Origin: Colletotrichum lupini
Lineage: Eukaryota > Ascomycota > Sordariomycetes > Glomerellales > Glomerellaceae
DNA: 64,000 nucleotides
NCBI RefSeq assembly: GCF_023278565.1
Contig: NC_064677.1
Coordinates: forward strand, 7,688,001-7,752,000
Direction of reading: 5' to 3'
Both the position numbers and the translations under genes were made by a program. This document shows, piece by piece, positions 33,804 to 44,645 of the stretch (within the stretch, counting starts at the first letter, position 1; every line of letters begins with the position of its first letter). The notes beneath the pieces were generated by a model. It worked only from the letters and a program-made list of their open reading frames with translations, did not search any database and was not told the origin of the DNA.

Positions 33804-35834
33804 ATGACGGACCTAAATACTACAGACTCCTTGCCTGCCACCCCCGATGGCTACGTTGGCGATAGAGACGGACTCGGCAGCCCTACGTCGCCCGGTTCCG
33901 CCGACTCTTCCGAGGCCAGCACCCCACTCGAAGGCCCCTCGGAATCCCCTTCAGAAGTGCCCAAACGTCTCCCGTCGCTTCGCACCGTCTCCGATCCCCA
34001 AAATATGACTCCGTCTTCGACACCGTTGGGCATGCTGAGCAACGCACGCCGTCCGCCTCCTACCGCTTCCATGATGAGCATGGGTGGTGGTGCCATGAAC
34101 GAAGTCATGGCAAGGGCAAGGGCGCTTCACGCTCAGCGCATGGGCAAGCCTGCTGGCTCACAACCCCCTCCCAATAATATGGCAAGCTCGCCGCAATCTC
34201 CAGTCCCACGACAAGGCTCTCCCGGAGGGTTACCTGGCGGAATACCTGGAGGGCTGAAGCTGCCTGCTGGTATGGTTCGCCCATCGCCTGGTGGTATGCC
34301 ACGCTCTGCCCCGGTCATCCCAACGAAACCATCTCTTGCTGCTAGGCGTGGACCCATGATGAAACTTTCCGACATGGGCGGTGGTCCTTCGCCTGCCTCT
34401 CCGACCGCGCCGAAGTTGTCTGATATCCACGGTCCTTCCAATAATGGGAGCGGTGCACCCAACGGAACGACTGGATCTAAGATGGACGAGTTCAAGAAAT
34501 ACATTGATTCGGAGAAGGGGTGGATTACGTTCGACGGTGCTGCAACTATCACCAAGAACGGTGTTAACTTCGCCAATGGCACAGCTTTCACCATTTCGCT
34601 AGACGAAGTGGAGGTCTTGGACGAGCTTGGCAAGGGTAACTACGGTACCGTCTACAAAGTGAGGCATACAAAGCCTAGAGTACCGAGGTTTGGATCTGGA
34701 CTGGGCGGTTTCAAGAATCCGAACTTGAACTCGTCACAGTCGGACCCATCACCCCTCCGCCATGCCGACACATCGATCGAGTCATCACCAGTCTCAGCAT
34801 CCACTGAAGGTACTGGCAGGGTGATGGCGATGAAGGAGATTCGGTTAGAACTGGAAGAGGCCAAGTTCACGACCATTCTCAAGGAGCTCGTTATCCTACA
34901 CGAGTGTATATCGCCCTACATCATTGACTTCTATGGAGCCTTCTTCCAAGAAGGTGCCGTCTATATGTGCATTGAGCACATGGACGGTGGATCGATCGAC
35001 AAGTTGTACGACGGTGGTATTCCCGAAGGCGTGCTACAAAAGATTACATACTCCACGGTGATGGGCCTCAAGTCTTTGAAGGACGAGCATAACATCATTC
35101 ACCGTGATGTCAAACCCACCAACATCCTGGCCAATACTAGAGGCCAAGTCAAAATTTGCGATTTTGGTGTCAGTGGAAACCTTGTTGCGAGTATCGCCAA
35201 AACCAACATTGGTTGCCAGAGTTACATGGCACCGGAACGTATCTCAGGAGGAGGTATGACAGCTGGCGCCGATGGCACATACAGCGTGCAGAGCGATATT
35301 TGGAGTCTCGGTTTGACAGTCATCGAGTGCGCCTTGGGACGGTACCCCTACCCGCCAGAGGTATCGTCGACGATTTTCAGCCAGCTGAGTGTAAGTATAC
35401 TGAAGATTGCTGAGAGACGCGAGCTAATTTGGTGACAGGCTATTGTTGAGGGAGAGCCTCCAGGCCTGCCAGAAGAAGGTTACTCCAGCACCGCACACGA
35501 CTTTGTCCGCAAGTGCCTCAACAAGATTCCGAAGGATCGTCCAACCTATGCGGCGCTGCTCCAACACCCTTGGATGACACCTTTTTCCAAGATTGAGACG
35601 ATTACCGAGGAGGCAGAAGAGGGAGAGGAAGCTGAGGCCGTAGCAGATGCCGTCGGCAAGCTCTCCCTCTCGTCTGGCACCGAGGATGAAGAAGTCGCAG
35701 ACTGGGTCAAGTCTGTGTTGGAGCGGAAGCGCGCAGGTCTCATCGCTCCGGCCGCCAAACCGGCACTACACGCTGCTCCATTACAGTCCCCGGCCGCGAG
35801 CCCTGTAGTCGGAGCTGGTGGTATGCTGGAATAG
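33804..35834 (+). CDS. PBS2: Pbs2-type MAP kinase kinase (HOG/osmostress pathway)
   Basis: Two exons, 33804-35390 and 35439-35834, are split by a 48-bp intron (GTAAGT..ACAG) and give 660 aa. Residues 1-260 are disordered, Ser/Pro/Gly-rich. The kinase domain starts near 268: P-loop GKGNYGTV (276-283), ATP-binding Lys344 in AMKEIRLEL, catalytic loop HRDVKPTN (433-440), DFG (453-455), activation site SIAKT with S463 and T467, then APE (476-478). The string GNLVASIAKTNIGCQSYMAP matches Pbs2/OS-5-type MAPKKs, which receive signals from the Ssk2-type MAPKKK and activate the Hog1/OS-2 MAPK in osmotic, fungicide and oxidative stress. About 50 Ser/Pro/Gly-rich residues (289-338) interrupt the N-lobe between the P-loop strand and the Lys strand. 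Retaining the intron would stop translation at once and remove the C-lobe end. Family assignment is very secure. Confidence 0.97.
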
Positions 35835-37179
35835 GCGTTGTTGAGAGAGAAAATAAAAAAGTCGGTCGAAGCCACGTTGTCGGCGGGGGAGGTTTATGAC
35901 ATTCACAAATTCCCATGCTGACCGAGCTGGCCTTCGTTAGTCTTCTTATTCGGCCCCTTGCACTTCTCATCTTTTTTTTTCTTTGCTTTGTCTCATACCC
36001 TCAATCCAAGTATTTCTACATTGCATCATCAGCATATACTACTGGTTGGCAAGGAGTGTTTGTTTTCGACAATTGGGGTGGTTTCTTCTGCGTTGCTTGC
36101 GTTGAGTGATAGGCTTCACGGCCTTTTGGAAACGTCCAGTATACGACACGGATGGCGTTTCCCTTTCTTGATTGGCAATTTTGTCACTCCCCCTTTTCCT
36201 TGAATCACGGATTGATGGTCATGATGGGTTACTGGGTGTGGGAGTATTTACAACGAAAGGAGCATATACGACGGAGGGGCTGGGTGGCATGACAACGAGA
36301 CAGAAAGAAAGAAGAGCTTCAAGATGACAAAAAGGCAACTGAGGTGTTGAGAGATCCCGAGATGCTATCGACGAAAACTTCTGTGTCGTGTGTGTGTATG
36401 TGTACACGTGTGGTCCGACTGAGCATGTAGACAAGGAGCAGCGAGAACAAGACCTGATGCATGTGAGCAGAGTTGGTGGGAGGCAATGGGCCCTTCTGAG
36501 TGATAATTTCTAAAATAAAGGAGCGACCCAGTCAATAAAGAAGTACCTTTGCCTAGAGAAACCTGTCCTACGCCGTAATCCAATCGAAAAGGAGTTCTGA
36601 AAGCATACAAACCTCTTCGGTCGTACGCATGGTACGTAGCGAGTTCAGGATAGGACTAGGTAAGTGGATCGATACTCATGGGTGAGAAAGTTGCGACACA
36701 AATAGGAGCATGACAGTCATTCAGTTTTCATGCAGCGTACGAGGGCTCGCTCTCGAGGATTTCGTAACTCTTACATTTATACTTTGCAAATTCTCATCGT
36801 TGGAGGAAACATCGCCAAACATAAGGTACACGCTTCAAGTGGTCTGGAGTGACAAAGTTTACGGCATTAGTCTATTAGTTTGGAGTAGACCTAAAGAGCG
36901 GTACATGTCGGAGCCGGGTACTAATGACGCATAACTCCAAGGCCATGAACAAGAGGTTGACCATCGATCCATCTCGGGAAGACCTCATGGGTGTATGTGG
37001 CTCTTCCAAAACGCCAGCGAAATGCAGAAACAAGACAACATTATTGCGTAAGTACAACATACACACGATGGACATATCATTAATACAACATCCTTGAGAT
37101 TTTGGAATGGTGCCCACGATGAGGAATTGTTGTGGGAAAATTCGTGGTGCTCCTTTGCTGTGAAAGGCCAGCAGCTGCC
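35835..37179. other. Convergent 3' spacer between Pbs2 and the SUR7-type gene
   Basis: Two genes converge here, so the 1.3 kb hold their 3' UTRs and terminators. T-rich stretches at 35968-35990 and a run of A-rich/T-rich words after 35850 fit a poly(A) region for the kinase gene. No convincing gene lies between. Confidence 0.5.
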
Positions 37180-38071
37180 TTATGCATAGTCTTCCTTGAC
37201 ACGGCGGCTGCTGTTGACGTCGAACGACTGGCGGCTGCGAGTGCTGCGCTTGCGGCTGAAGCGGCTGCCTCCAGAGTAGCCTTTGTCGCCACGGATGCCG
37301 ATGCAGAACAGTAGGGTCGCAATGAGAAGAGCGGCCCAGGCTCCCCAGGTGAAGCCAAAGGCGTAGGTGCCAATGTGGGCCTCACGACCTTCGGCCTGGA
37401 AAGCGTTGCGTGCCTTGACGAATGTTGCGCTATAGAGAAATGTCAGTCACTGCGAACAAAATGAGACGATGGATAACTGGGGGACGTACGTCATCAAAGA
37501 GGCGGCAACGGTCAAGAAGAAGAGAGCCGAGGCGGAGACCAGGCCGGCGACAGCGGCGCCGAGACGACCGCAGCATGCGAGGAAGCTGGCGAACCAGGCA
37601 AGAGCCATGAAGAAGAGGGCGATCAGGTACATGACCCAGCCGAAGCGCCACATGTAGAAATACTCGGTGCTGGTGGTGCCGCCTCCGTGGCTACCTGAAA
37701 GGCCGGTGGGAACGTTGGCCGCATCACGGCCCCAGGCCCAGCCAAAGGCCGGGGCAGGCCAGGCACCCCAGCACTCTGCGTTCTGGTCGTTGCAGTAGTA
37801 AAAGTAGTTCCACCGCGTCAGTCCGTTGCGTGCGCCGGTGATACCAGTAGTGTCAGCCTCGAGGAAATAGGTGTTGTTGAGGGGCGCGGCGTCGCGGACA
37901 GCAGAGAGGATGACGAAGAGCAGCAGGACGATGGAGCCCGAGAGGAAAACGATGGCAGCAGTGCCGAGCGGGGCGTCTGGAATGATGCTGTGTCAGTCTG
38001 CAGCTGGGACTTTGGAGTATGTTTCGCGGCGCAAGGGCGGGAACAAGGATAGAGGACTCACGTTTAACCAT
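37180..38071 (-). CDS. SUR7/PalI family four-helix plasma-membrane protein
   Basis: Three exons, 38071-38062 (only 10 bases: ATG GTT AAA C), 37976-37490 and 37429-37180, give 248 aa. Introns are 85 bp (GTGAGT..CCAG) and 60 bp (GTACGT..ATAG). The first hydrophobic helix is near residues 10-30 (TAAIVFLSGSIVLLLFVILS). An extracellular loop with RWNYFYYCNDQNAECWG and GWAWGRD follows, then three more helices (for instance YLIALFFMALAWFASFLACC and AWAALLIATLLFCIGI). The tail is basic and Ser/Arg-rich (SRKRSTRSRQSF) and ends in KEDYA. One long loop after helix 1 and three clustered helices is the SUR7/PalI arrangement; these proteins sit in eisosomes or act in pH and wall-stress sensing. A tiny first exon supports the chosen start because it alone supplies an ATG in phase. 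Subfamily is uncertain. Confidence 0.85.
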
Positions 38072-41000
38072 TTCTGCGATTCGGTTTGGCTGTTCGTTGG
38101 ATTGCCTTTTTTGTTCTCCGAAGGGTGGTGTTTGCGATTCTTTGCGATGGCTGGGAGGAGAGGGTCGGCGGAGACCTGTAGGGATTTGTACTCAGCGATT
38201 GTGTCTTTTCTGGGTGGCCGGGGTTGTGCAGGAATGCAAGGTAATGGAGAAGTAGTAGATATGGCCTGGGAAGGACAAAGTAGATGGCGTACGGGTGTGT
38301 ACGGATACACAATCGCAATTCTACACTCGTCACTTGGGGAAAGGTAGGCTATGGCGTCGATGATAAGCAATGGGAAAACTCACCGGATTCGCAAAAAGTG
38401 TTTCAGAGGGACGAGGGAGCTATGACAGGCTGAGGCGGGTTGTCTCTGGTTTATGTTTCTGGGGTTGTTTTCCGTTTGCTTCTAACCCTTGTTCAAACCC
38501 CGGCAGTGATAGCTTGGAGGGAACTATAGGAAGGGTAGAGGTAGGGATGCCGGGGTTATTGATGTCTCTCGCTGTCTGGATGATTCGTTTGACCGACTTG
38601 TTGGTTCTGTAAGGCAGCTTAAGCGGCTCACAGGCGGACCGAGATTGTAACAAGGCTGGTGGGAGTGCAGGATTAGTGTTCCTAAAGACTGAGCTGGTAG
38701 AGGAGACGAGAGTATCCGTACCTAGATCGGGGGTCTGGGGGGAAAAGTGAGGGATAAAGAATTGGACGTCGGGCGAGCAATCAGATGATGCAAACCAAAT
38801 TCAGAATTTCAGACAGCCGACGCCAAACCAAACTCGGGACTGCGTGTACGGAGTACGAAGTACCTACTTCAGGTAGGTACCAGGGTACGAAGCCAAACTA
38901 GCGGGGAGAGAAGGAGACCCCCGGTTTGCAGTAACTACCTACTCTGTGTAAAGGAGGCCCTGACTGAGCGTAGCTCCTGCGACTTTTGGCTGCTTGGAGC
39001 CTTGGATGGAAGGAAGCAGCAGCTGAGCTTGCTGCTCGTGGAGTTGGGTCCGGTGTTGGTCGCTGCCCACCTGCTGAACAGCGCATGCGTCGGGTGGGCC
39101 ATGACGACACCACCGAGCCACTGCCGGGATCCACATGACGGTGCAGAATATCAGACGGACTGTAGATACGTACGTGATTCTGCACGTTAAGCATACAGTT
39201 GATAGTCCGTCGCACACGGTGAACCCGTAGTCAACCGAGATCTTGCTGGGCAACAGCGCTGGACCGTCCCCCTAGCGTCTGGTTCTCCTGAGCCACTGTG
39301 ATTCGTCGCGCACGCCAGTCACCGACTGCCAGCGCAGGGACCTTCCTCGGCCCAGCCCCCACCCTGCCACGACGTCATCCAACATCCTTTTCCAGCTCTT
39401 CTCCCCCCTGGCTTTTCTCTTTTCGCACCGGGCCAACCACATCCTTCATCACGATTCAGTTCCTCGCACTCTGACCCCTCGCTGGCTGCTTGCATCTCCA
39501 AGGCTCCAAGGCTCCATCGTCTCCTTCGGTCGTGATCGTCAACACGCTAATCTTCTTCAGGCTCCGAACAAGGCTGCCAATCTTCCGCTCGGATGCTTCA
39601 TCGAAATAAGGCCTGGGACTGTCAACTTGCATCTCAGTATTCTGTGCTCCTTACGGATATCCTTACAGGATCCTCCTAGGTTCTGTTTCGGTTCGGATGA
39701 AAAGCACATGGCTGCGGCTTCTTCGTCTGGTGCTTCGGCCAAGCGTTTGCTGAACTCCCACCCATCCGATGAAAACCTCACATGCGGCATGCCAAAGCGG
39801 ATGGCTGGACCCGAACAATTGCTCACCCTTTTACTGAAAACACTAATACCTATTCTGTCGTCAACACCATGGGACGAGATGCCGGACGTTGTTTCTCGAG
39901 TTGAGTGGCTCGTCTTCTCCGACTGCTAGATGCAGGGTCTTTGTGCGTCCAGTAGCACTCTGCATGCCAAGGCAGACCGAACACCTTGCTTCCGCCATTT
40001 TCGACCAACTTTCCGAGAATTGCGCGTCTGGCGCAGCTCACAGAGTGTCCGCGTCTTGACATTTGAACTACTACCAACCCACCTGTCTTCGCGGGAATCG
40101 ATGGCATCGTATCGGGATTGCTCAGTTGTCTTTGATATCTTGCGCGGCCTGGACCAAGGCGATGTGTCCTACTGTGGCTCAGATGCCGTGCTGCAAATAT
40201 TCCACCGTCCAGCTCGCACACAGAGAGGCTTAGCTTGGGTGCTCTCGCGTCACCCGCCGGATGGGACGGGAACTCTGACTTCTCCTTCGCAGCTTGACAG
40301 ACGCACTGCTTACTTCGACTTCGGTTTCGATTCTCCTCGCTATTGGGCCCCAACTTAGAAGACCTCTCGTCCCGAAGTCCCTTCGTAACTGACAAATAAG
40401 AAACACCTGGCTTGTCCGTCATGCTCTCGAGACCATCGGCGCCAGATCGACTCGGTGCATCCGGTAACCCCACTTGGTCGTACGCCGGCGTCGGCTCGGC
40501 ACACTACCAGACTTCGAGCTCCATACGAAACATCTTGTCAGCTTGACAAGGCATCTCAATGTCATCATCATGAAGTGCTGGGTGACGGTATCATAGCTGG
40601 AAGAAAGCGAACCTGGCCCAGCTGGGTTTTAATGTGTGGGCTAGAGCTCGATGGACAAAAGACATCATGCTTCCCAAGGAAAGGGCAAGCCGTCATTAGG
40701 AGGGCATTGAGTTATGGAAAAGCGCACAAGTGTCTCACCATCTCAAGGAAGTTACGGCATCGTGTCTTGGATGTCCAATGGCACGCACATGCAGCGCGGA
40801 CACGAGCTGACAAGAGCTACCTGTCTTATACAGATGACACAATGACGACTCGTAACCGACTCGCAATGAAGCCACAACATACCGAGGGACCTTGAGGCAA
40901 TCGTGAAAGCACTCCCGTTCTAGCACGACAAAGAGCCGTAGGAGCGTACCGATGAGCTGAATGAACTTGACGACGTGACATTTGGTGTGAGGCGACCCGC

Positions 41001-41313
41001 GCAGACAGAGGCCACACCTTATCGATAACGATTGCTCAGAAAACGACTTGTATGCCGTGACAGACCGGGGATTCTGAAGGATCATGAACCCTACGCCCAT
41101 CTCACGGTGCCTACCTATGACGGAAGGTGGCTCGTGCGTTTGCCGATAACCTAACTCTATCGATAAGATACGTACCGATGACAGTTCCAGCCGGCTCGTT
41201 CCGCTAAACTTTGTTCAAGCTCCGGGCAGCTCGCGTATGACTTCACCTCAGCCACAATCTTCGTCGACAAACTCCGTTCAAGTCCACAGCAACCTCCGAC
41301 AACACGCGAGCCG
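38072..41313. other. Intergenic stretch between SUR7-type and LipB genes, motif-bearing
   Basis: Divergent promoters flank this 3.2 kb. Near the SUR7-type gene are GTACGGATACAC at 38299-38310, AGAGTATCCGTACC at 38709-38722 and an inverted repeat GTACCTAC-TTCAG-GTAGGTAC at 38860-38880. Open frames between 39300 and 40900 overlap on both strands and have no domains; most open at non-ATG codons. No gene is supported. Confidence 0.5.
38860..38880. repeat. Inverted repeat GTACCTAC / GTAGGTAC
   Basis: Perfect eight-base arms around the spacer TTCAG, preceded by TACGGAGTACGAA. It belongs to the dispersed AGGTAGGTA and TACGGAGTA motif families seen across the intergenic DNA. Confidence 0.85.
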
Positions 41314-42348
41314 ATGGGGACCCTTCGAACCGCATACCGGATTTCTACATTTTCAACTCCAACCCTGACACGCTCAGCGAATCAGATACCTGGTATCATC
41401 TTGCGACAGGCAAGATGGAGCTCCTCAACGCCAATCTCGAAGTTGGTCTTCCCTGAGGACGACGGCGCCGAACCGAGTGAATTGCGACACCTTCACCTCG
41501 ACGGTTCTGATTCGAAACATTTTCCATCGTATGATTCGGCTTCAAATTTTCAAACTGCCTTACGTCAGGTCTTCCTCGACTGGAAGTCGGCGCCGAACTC
41601 CCGCGCTCCGTCGCCGCTCGTCCTATCTTTCACTCCGGCACCAACGTATACGCTTGGCCGCCGCCAAAAGACCTTACTACCCGAGCAGCTGGAACGACTT
41701 CAACAGCCTTTGACTGTCATCGAAGAGACGAAGGTCGCGGCAGAGGAGCAAAATGGCGGAACAAGTTCAGGAGAGCAGCAATTCACGCCCGAAGTCATTG
41801 AGACAGATCGCGGCGGATTGACAACATATCATGGACCTGGGCAGGTCGTCCTGTGGCCGATACTGGACCTGCACAGCAAATACTATCCCCGCCTGACCGT
41901 CCGATCCTACGCGCGACTTCTAGAGGAGACCACACAAGCGATCCTCGCCGATGGACCTGGGGTCCAGACGTACCTCTCCGAGGACGATCCGGGAGTTTGG
42001 GCCGAGGCCGCAAGGCAGCGAACAGGAGGGCAGGAGCGCAAAATTGCCGCCATGGGTGTTCACCTTCGCCGTCATATCTCTGGGCTCGGCACGGCGCTTA
42101 ACGTGGACGTTGCCGTCGACGGCGACGAGGCATTCAATCCTTGGGCGAGGTTCGTGCCGTGCGGACTCGAAGGTAAAACCGCCACCAGTGTCAGAGCCGA
42201 ACTCGGCGAGGATTCCTGGAGGCAGTTGAGTCTTGCTGGCGATGGCAAGACGAAGAGAGAATGGTATGCTCGCCGGTGGGCCGAGGAGCTTGCAAAGCGC
42301 CTCGGAGTCGGCATTGCGCCGACGACAGTGCATCAACGACTTGGATGA
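41314..42348 (+). CDS. lipB: Mitochondrial lipoyl(octanoyl) transferase, LipB/Lip2 family
   Basis: A single-exon frame of 344 aa. The N-terminus (about 1-40) is rich in Arg, Ser and Thr without acidic residues (RTAYRIS..RQARWSSS), fitting a mitochondrial presequence. The LipB signature is clear: DRGGLTTYHGPGQVVLWPI at about 165-183, with the family's RGG-x-T-x-HGPGQ. Lys243 in RKIAAMGVHLRRHISGLGTALNV and Cys283 in FVPCGLEGKTATS correspond to the catalytic Lys/Cys pair of LipB. The enzyme moves octanoyl from acyl carrier protein to lipoyl-dependent proteins (such as the glycine cleavage H protein), the first step of lipoate synthesis. Compared with bacterial LipB there is an extra Glu/Gln/Gly-rich stretch before the signature (about 130-163). 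Family assignment is very secure. Confidence 0.95.
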   Translation: MGTLRTAYRISTFSTPTLTRSANQIPGIILRQARWSSSTPISKLVFPEDDGAEPSELRHLHLDGSDSKHFPSYDSASNFQTALRQVFLDWKSAPNSRAPSPLVLSFTPAPTYTLGRRQKTLLPEQLERLQQPLTVIEETKVAAEEQNGGTSSGEQQFTPEVIETDRGGLTTYHGPGQVVLWPILDLHSKYYPRLTVRSYARLLEETTQAILADGPGVQTYLSEDDPGVWAEAARQRTGGQERKIAAMGVHLRRHISGLGTALNVDVAVDGDEAFNPWARFVPCGLEGKTATSVRAELGEDSWRQLSLAGDGKTKREWYARRWAEELAKRLGVGIAPTTVHQRLG

Positions 42349-43577
42349 CCGTATCCTCGATACTCGCCTCAATTGGCCAACTTGCCATCTGTTTGTGAGT
42401 GGCGCCCCGGTACTGGCCCATGGATAAGACGACGGCCAGAAGCACGAATGCTGGTGACCGGAGTGCATCACGGGTTACACAACGTGTGGCTTGCCCGCCT
42501 CTTTTCCTCTGCTCCTTAGCCATCAAATTCTGAGCCCCTCTTTTGGATGTCGGGGCAGCCAGCATTTGACCAGACCGTTCGTTATGAACGGCACCTGTTG
42601 AAGAGAGACGCGCATTCCGTGGTCGGTCCGGGTCAGCATATCCTTTCGCACTCTCTTCTTATTCCCGGAAGAGCCAGAACGTAGGGTATCAAATTCCGGC
42701 TCGCTGGGAGCCTGATTATTTCCGGTGCGGCGGGGGCGAGGATACCTCACCGGACATTGTCGATTATGATACCCCCATCTGCATCAGCAAACACCTTTTT
42801 TTTTATATCTTGGCATATCAGATCCCAGCCTGCCAAGCCAGGACGACCTCTTGGTCTTGCGTGGCGAAGCATCTTCATCACCTCTGCACACCGGAGGGGC
42901 AAAGCAAGGTAGGTATGTCGGCATTACATATCGCGAATACGATATCTCACTGCCATTGAGCCCCTGCAACCAGCTACTGGTTGTAGATTACCATGTCGAT
43001 ATCACGCTTATCGAGAGCCTTGGCACCTCGCACTTTGTCAAGCTGCCACGCATATCTTCCCGTAACGTTTGCTCCGGAGCATACCGGGGACGGACGGGGG
43101 CGTGGTGGCATGGCTGAACCCCATAGGATGATGCTTTTTCTTCCACAAGAGCGCCATCCAAGCGGGACCCCCCAGCCGTCAAAGGTTTGCAGGTAGTTGG
43201 GCGTAGATAGACATGGATGGAGAGCGAGAGCCAGTACAGATACTTATTTCTGACCAGGTAGATGACATCCAACTCCGATTTTCACTCTTTGCGGGATTTC
43301 TACCGCCGCATTCTCTGTCTCTCCAATCTGTTTCTCTCTTAGCAATCGAATAATGCAATGCAATGCCCACCCGTCCCCATGCTCCGGGCAAAGTCCATGA
43401 TATGCCGCGCCAAGCCCCACCACCCGTGGGACCTCGAGCTCACACCTCACATCTCACCCCGTTGACGCCTTCACGCCATCCATGTCAGAAAAGAAAAAAA
43501 AAGAGGTCAAGAGTTTGAACGGGGCGTTCGTCGCATGCTTGATGTCAGGGGTGCCAGGTGGCAACCTTTCTTTAGCC

Positions 43578-43601
43578 GCAGACGCAGACGCAGACGCAGA
43601 C
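43578..43601. repeat. (GCAGAC)4 microsatellite
   Basis: Four perfect hexanucleotide units in non-coding DNA. Confidence 0.85.
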
Positions 43602-43709
43602 GTGTGTGAGATCCTGGATAACCCACATGTGCAGTACATACATAGTTCTTGTACACACCCACAACAATTAATCATCTTGGAACGACGTTGCAGATGTATC
43701 CCCATAGAC

Positions 43710-43741
43710 GGGGCAGGGGGAGGGGGGGGGGGCGGCGGCGG
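43710..43741 (+). other. Potential G-quadruplex-forming block
   Basis: The plus strand has four or more G-runs of three or longer within about 30 bases (GGGG, GGGGG, then a run of ten or more G), followed by GGC repeats. It lies between two converging genes. Confidence 0.4.
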
Positions 43742-44270
43742 CAAAAGATCAACCATCACGTTTCCATGTCAAGCCCGTTTTCGCGGCAGGCAAAGATTCT
43801 ACTTTCTTTGTAAGCTCGCCGCACCAACGATACAGGAGTCCAATATCTACTCAAAACGACCATAAGGGGCAGAGGACTTTCGCGCACTAGAGAGTACTAT
43901 TAATTATCAACGCCGATGCTATGATGAGTATCAACCCGAGGAGCGAACCCTCCCGCCAAATAAAGCCGTGAAGAAGATGAAGCCCTCCATCATAAAATCA
44001 TGATGCCTTTCCCATCTGCGTAGAGCAAAACACTAAAATCACAATGAGCCAAATCAAGGCATATTTTAATTCTCCCACAATGCGGGCCCCCAGAGACCGC
44101 CAAAATAAAGAAGTAACACCGCCTTGTTCCCCCGCCCCCCTCCATTACACTCCTGGAAATCGCAGTGGCGGTCTGCCCCCTGATGCTCATGGACCATGGC
44201 GAAAGTCCAACCTATCACTGGCGAAATGGCTGATGGTACAGTGGTCCCATCGTTTGTGTGATTGCCTTGC

Positions 44271-44611
44271 CTAGTGATCCGACCTGACTCTTCCCTTCTT
44301 CTTGGGCGCCGGCAGCCGCTCGTGGTGGCCATCATCGTCCGGAGTCCACTCCTCGGGATGAAAGTGAGGATTATTATAGTGTGCCTTGTTGAAATGGCTG
44401 TTCTTGAACATTGCAGTAGTAAAGCTGGGTTCATGGAAGCCGGCTTGGCCGGGTATCACTGACGGTTGCGCCGAGCTGGTGTTGTTGAGATGCCAGCACT
44501 GGTGACTAAATCTGAGCTGGTAGTCAACCGGTTGCGACGGCTTCGTAGGGGCAGGCGTCGATTGTTGTGGTCGAGCTGGCGTTTGAGGCTGCGGTCGAGG
44601 GGCTGGTGCCG

Positions 44612-44645
<34 letters not shown>

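Larger units (their letters stand above)
42349..44270. other. Convergent 3' spacer between LipB and otubain genes
   Basis: The 1.9 kb hold two 3' ends and no supported gene. Landmarks are a (GCAGAC)4 repeat at 43578-43601 and a G-rich block at 43710-43741. The AT-rich part near 43860-44050 is a likely 3' UTR/terminator region for the minus-strand otubain gene. Confidence 0.5.

Noticed and set aside
39850..40473. Opposed frames of 207 codons (-) and 142 codons (+) in the SUR7-LipB spacer
   Set aside because: They are mutually antisense, with no domain, splice pattern or coding-like composition to favour either.
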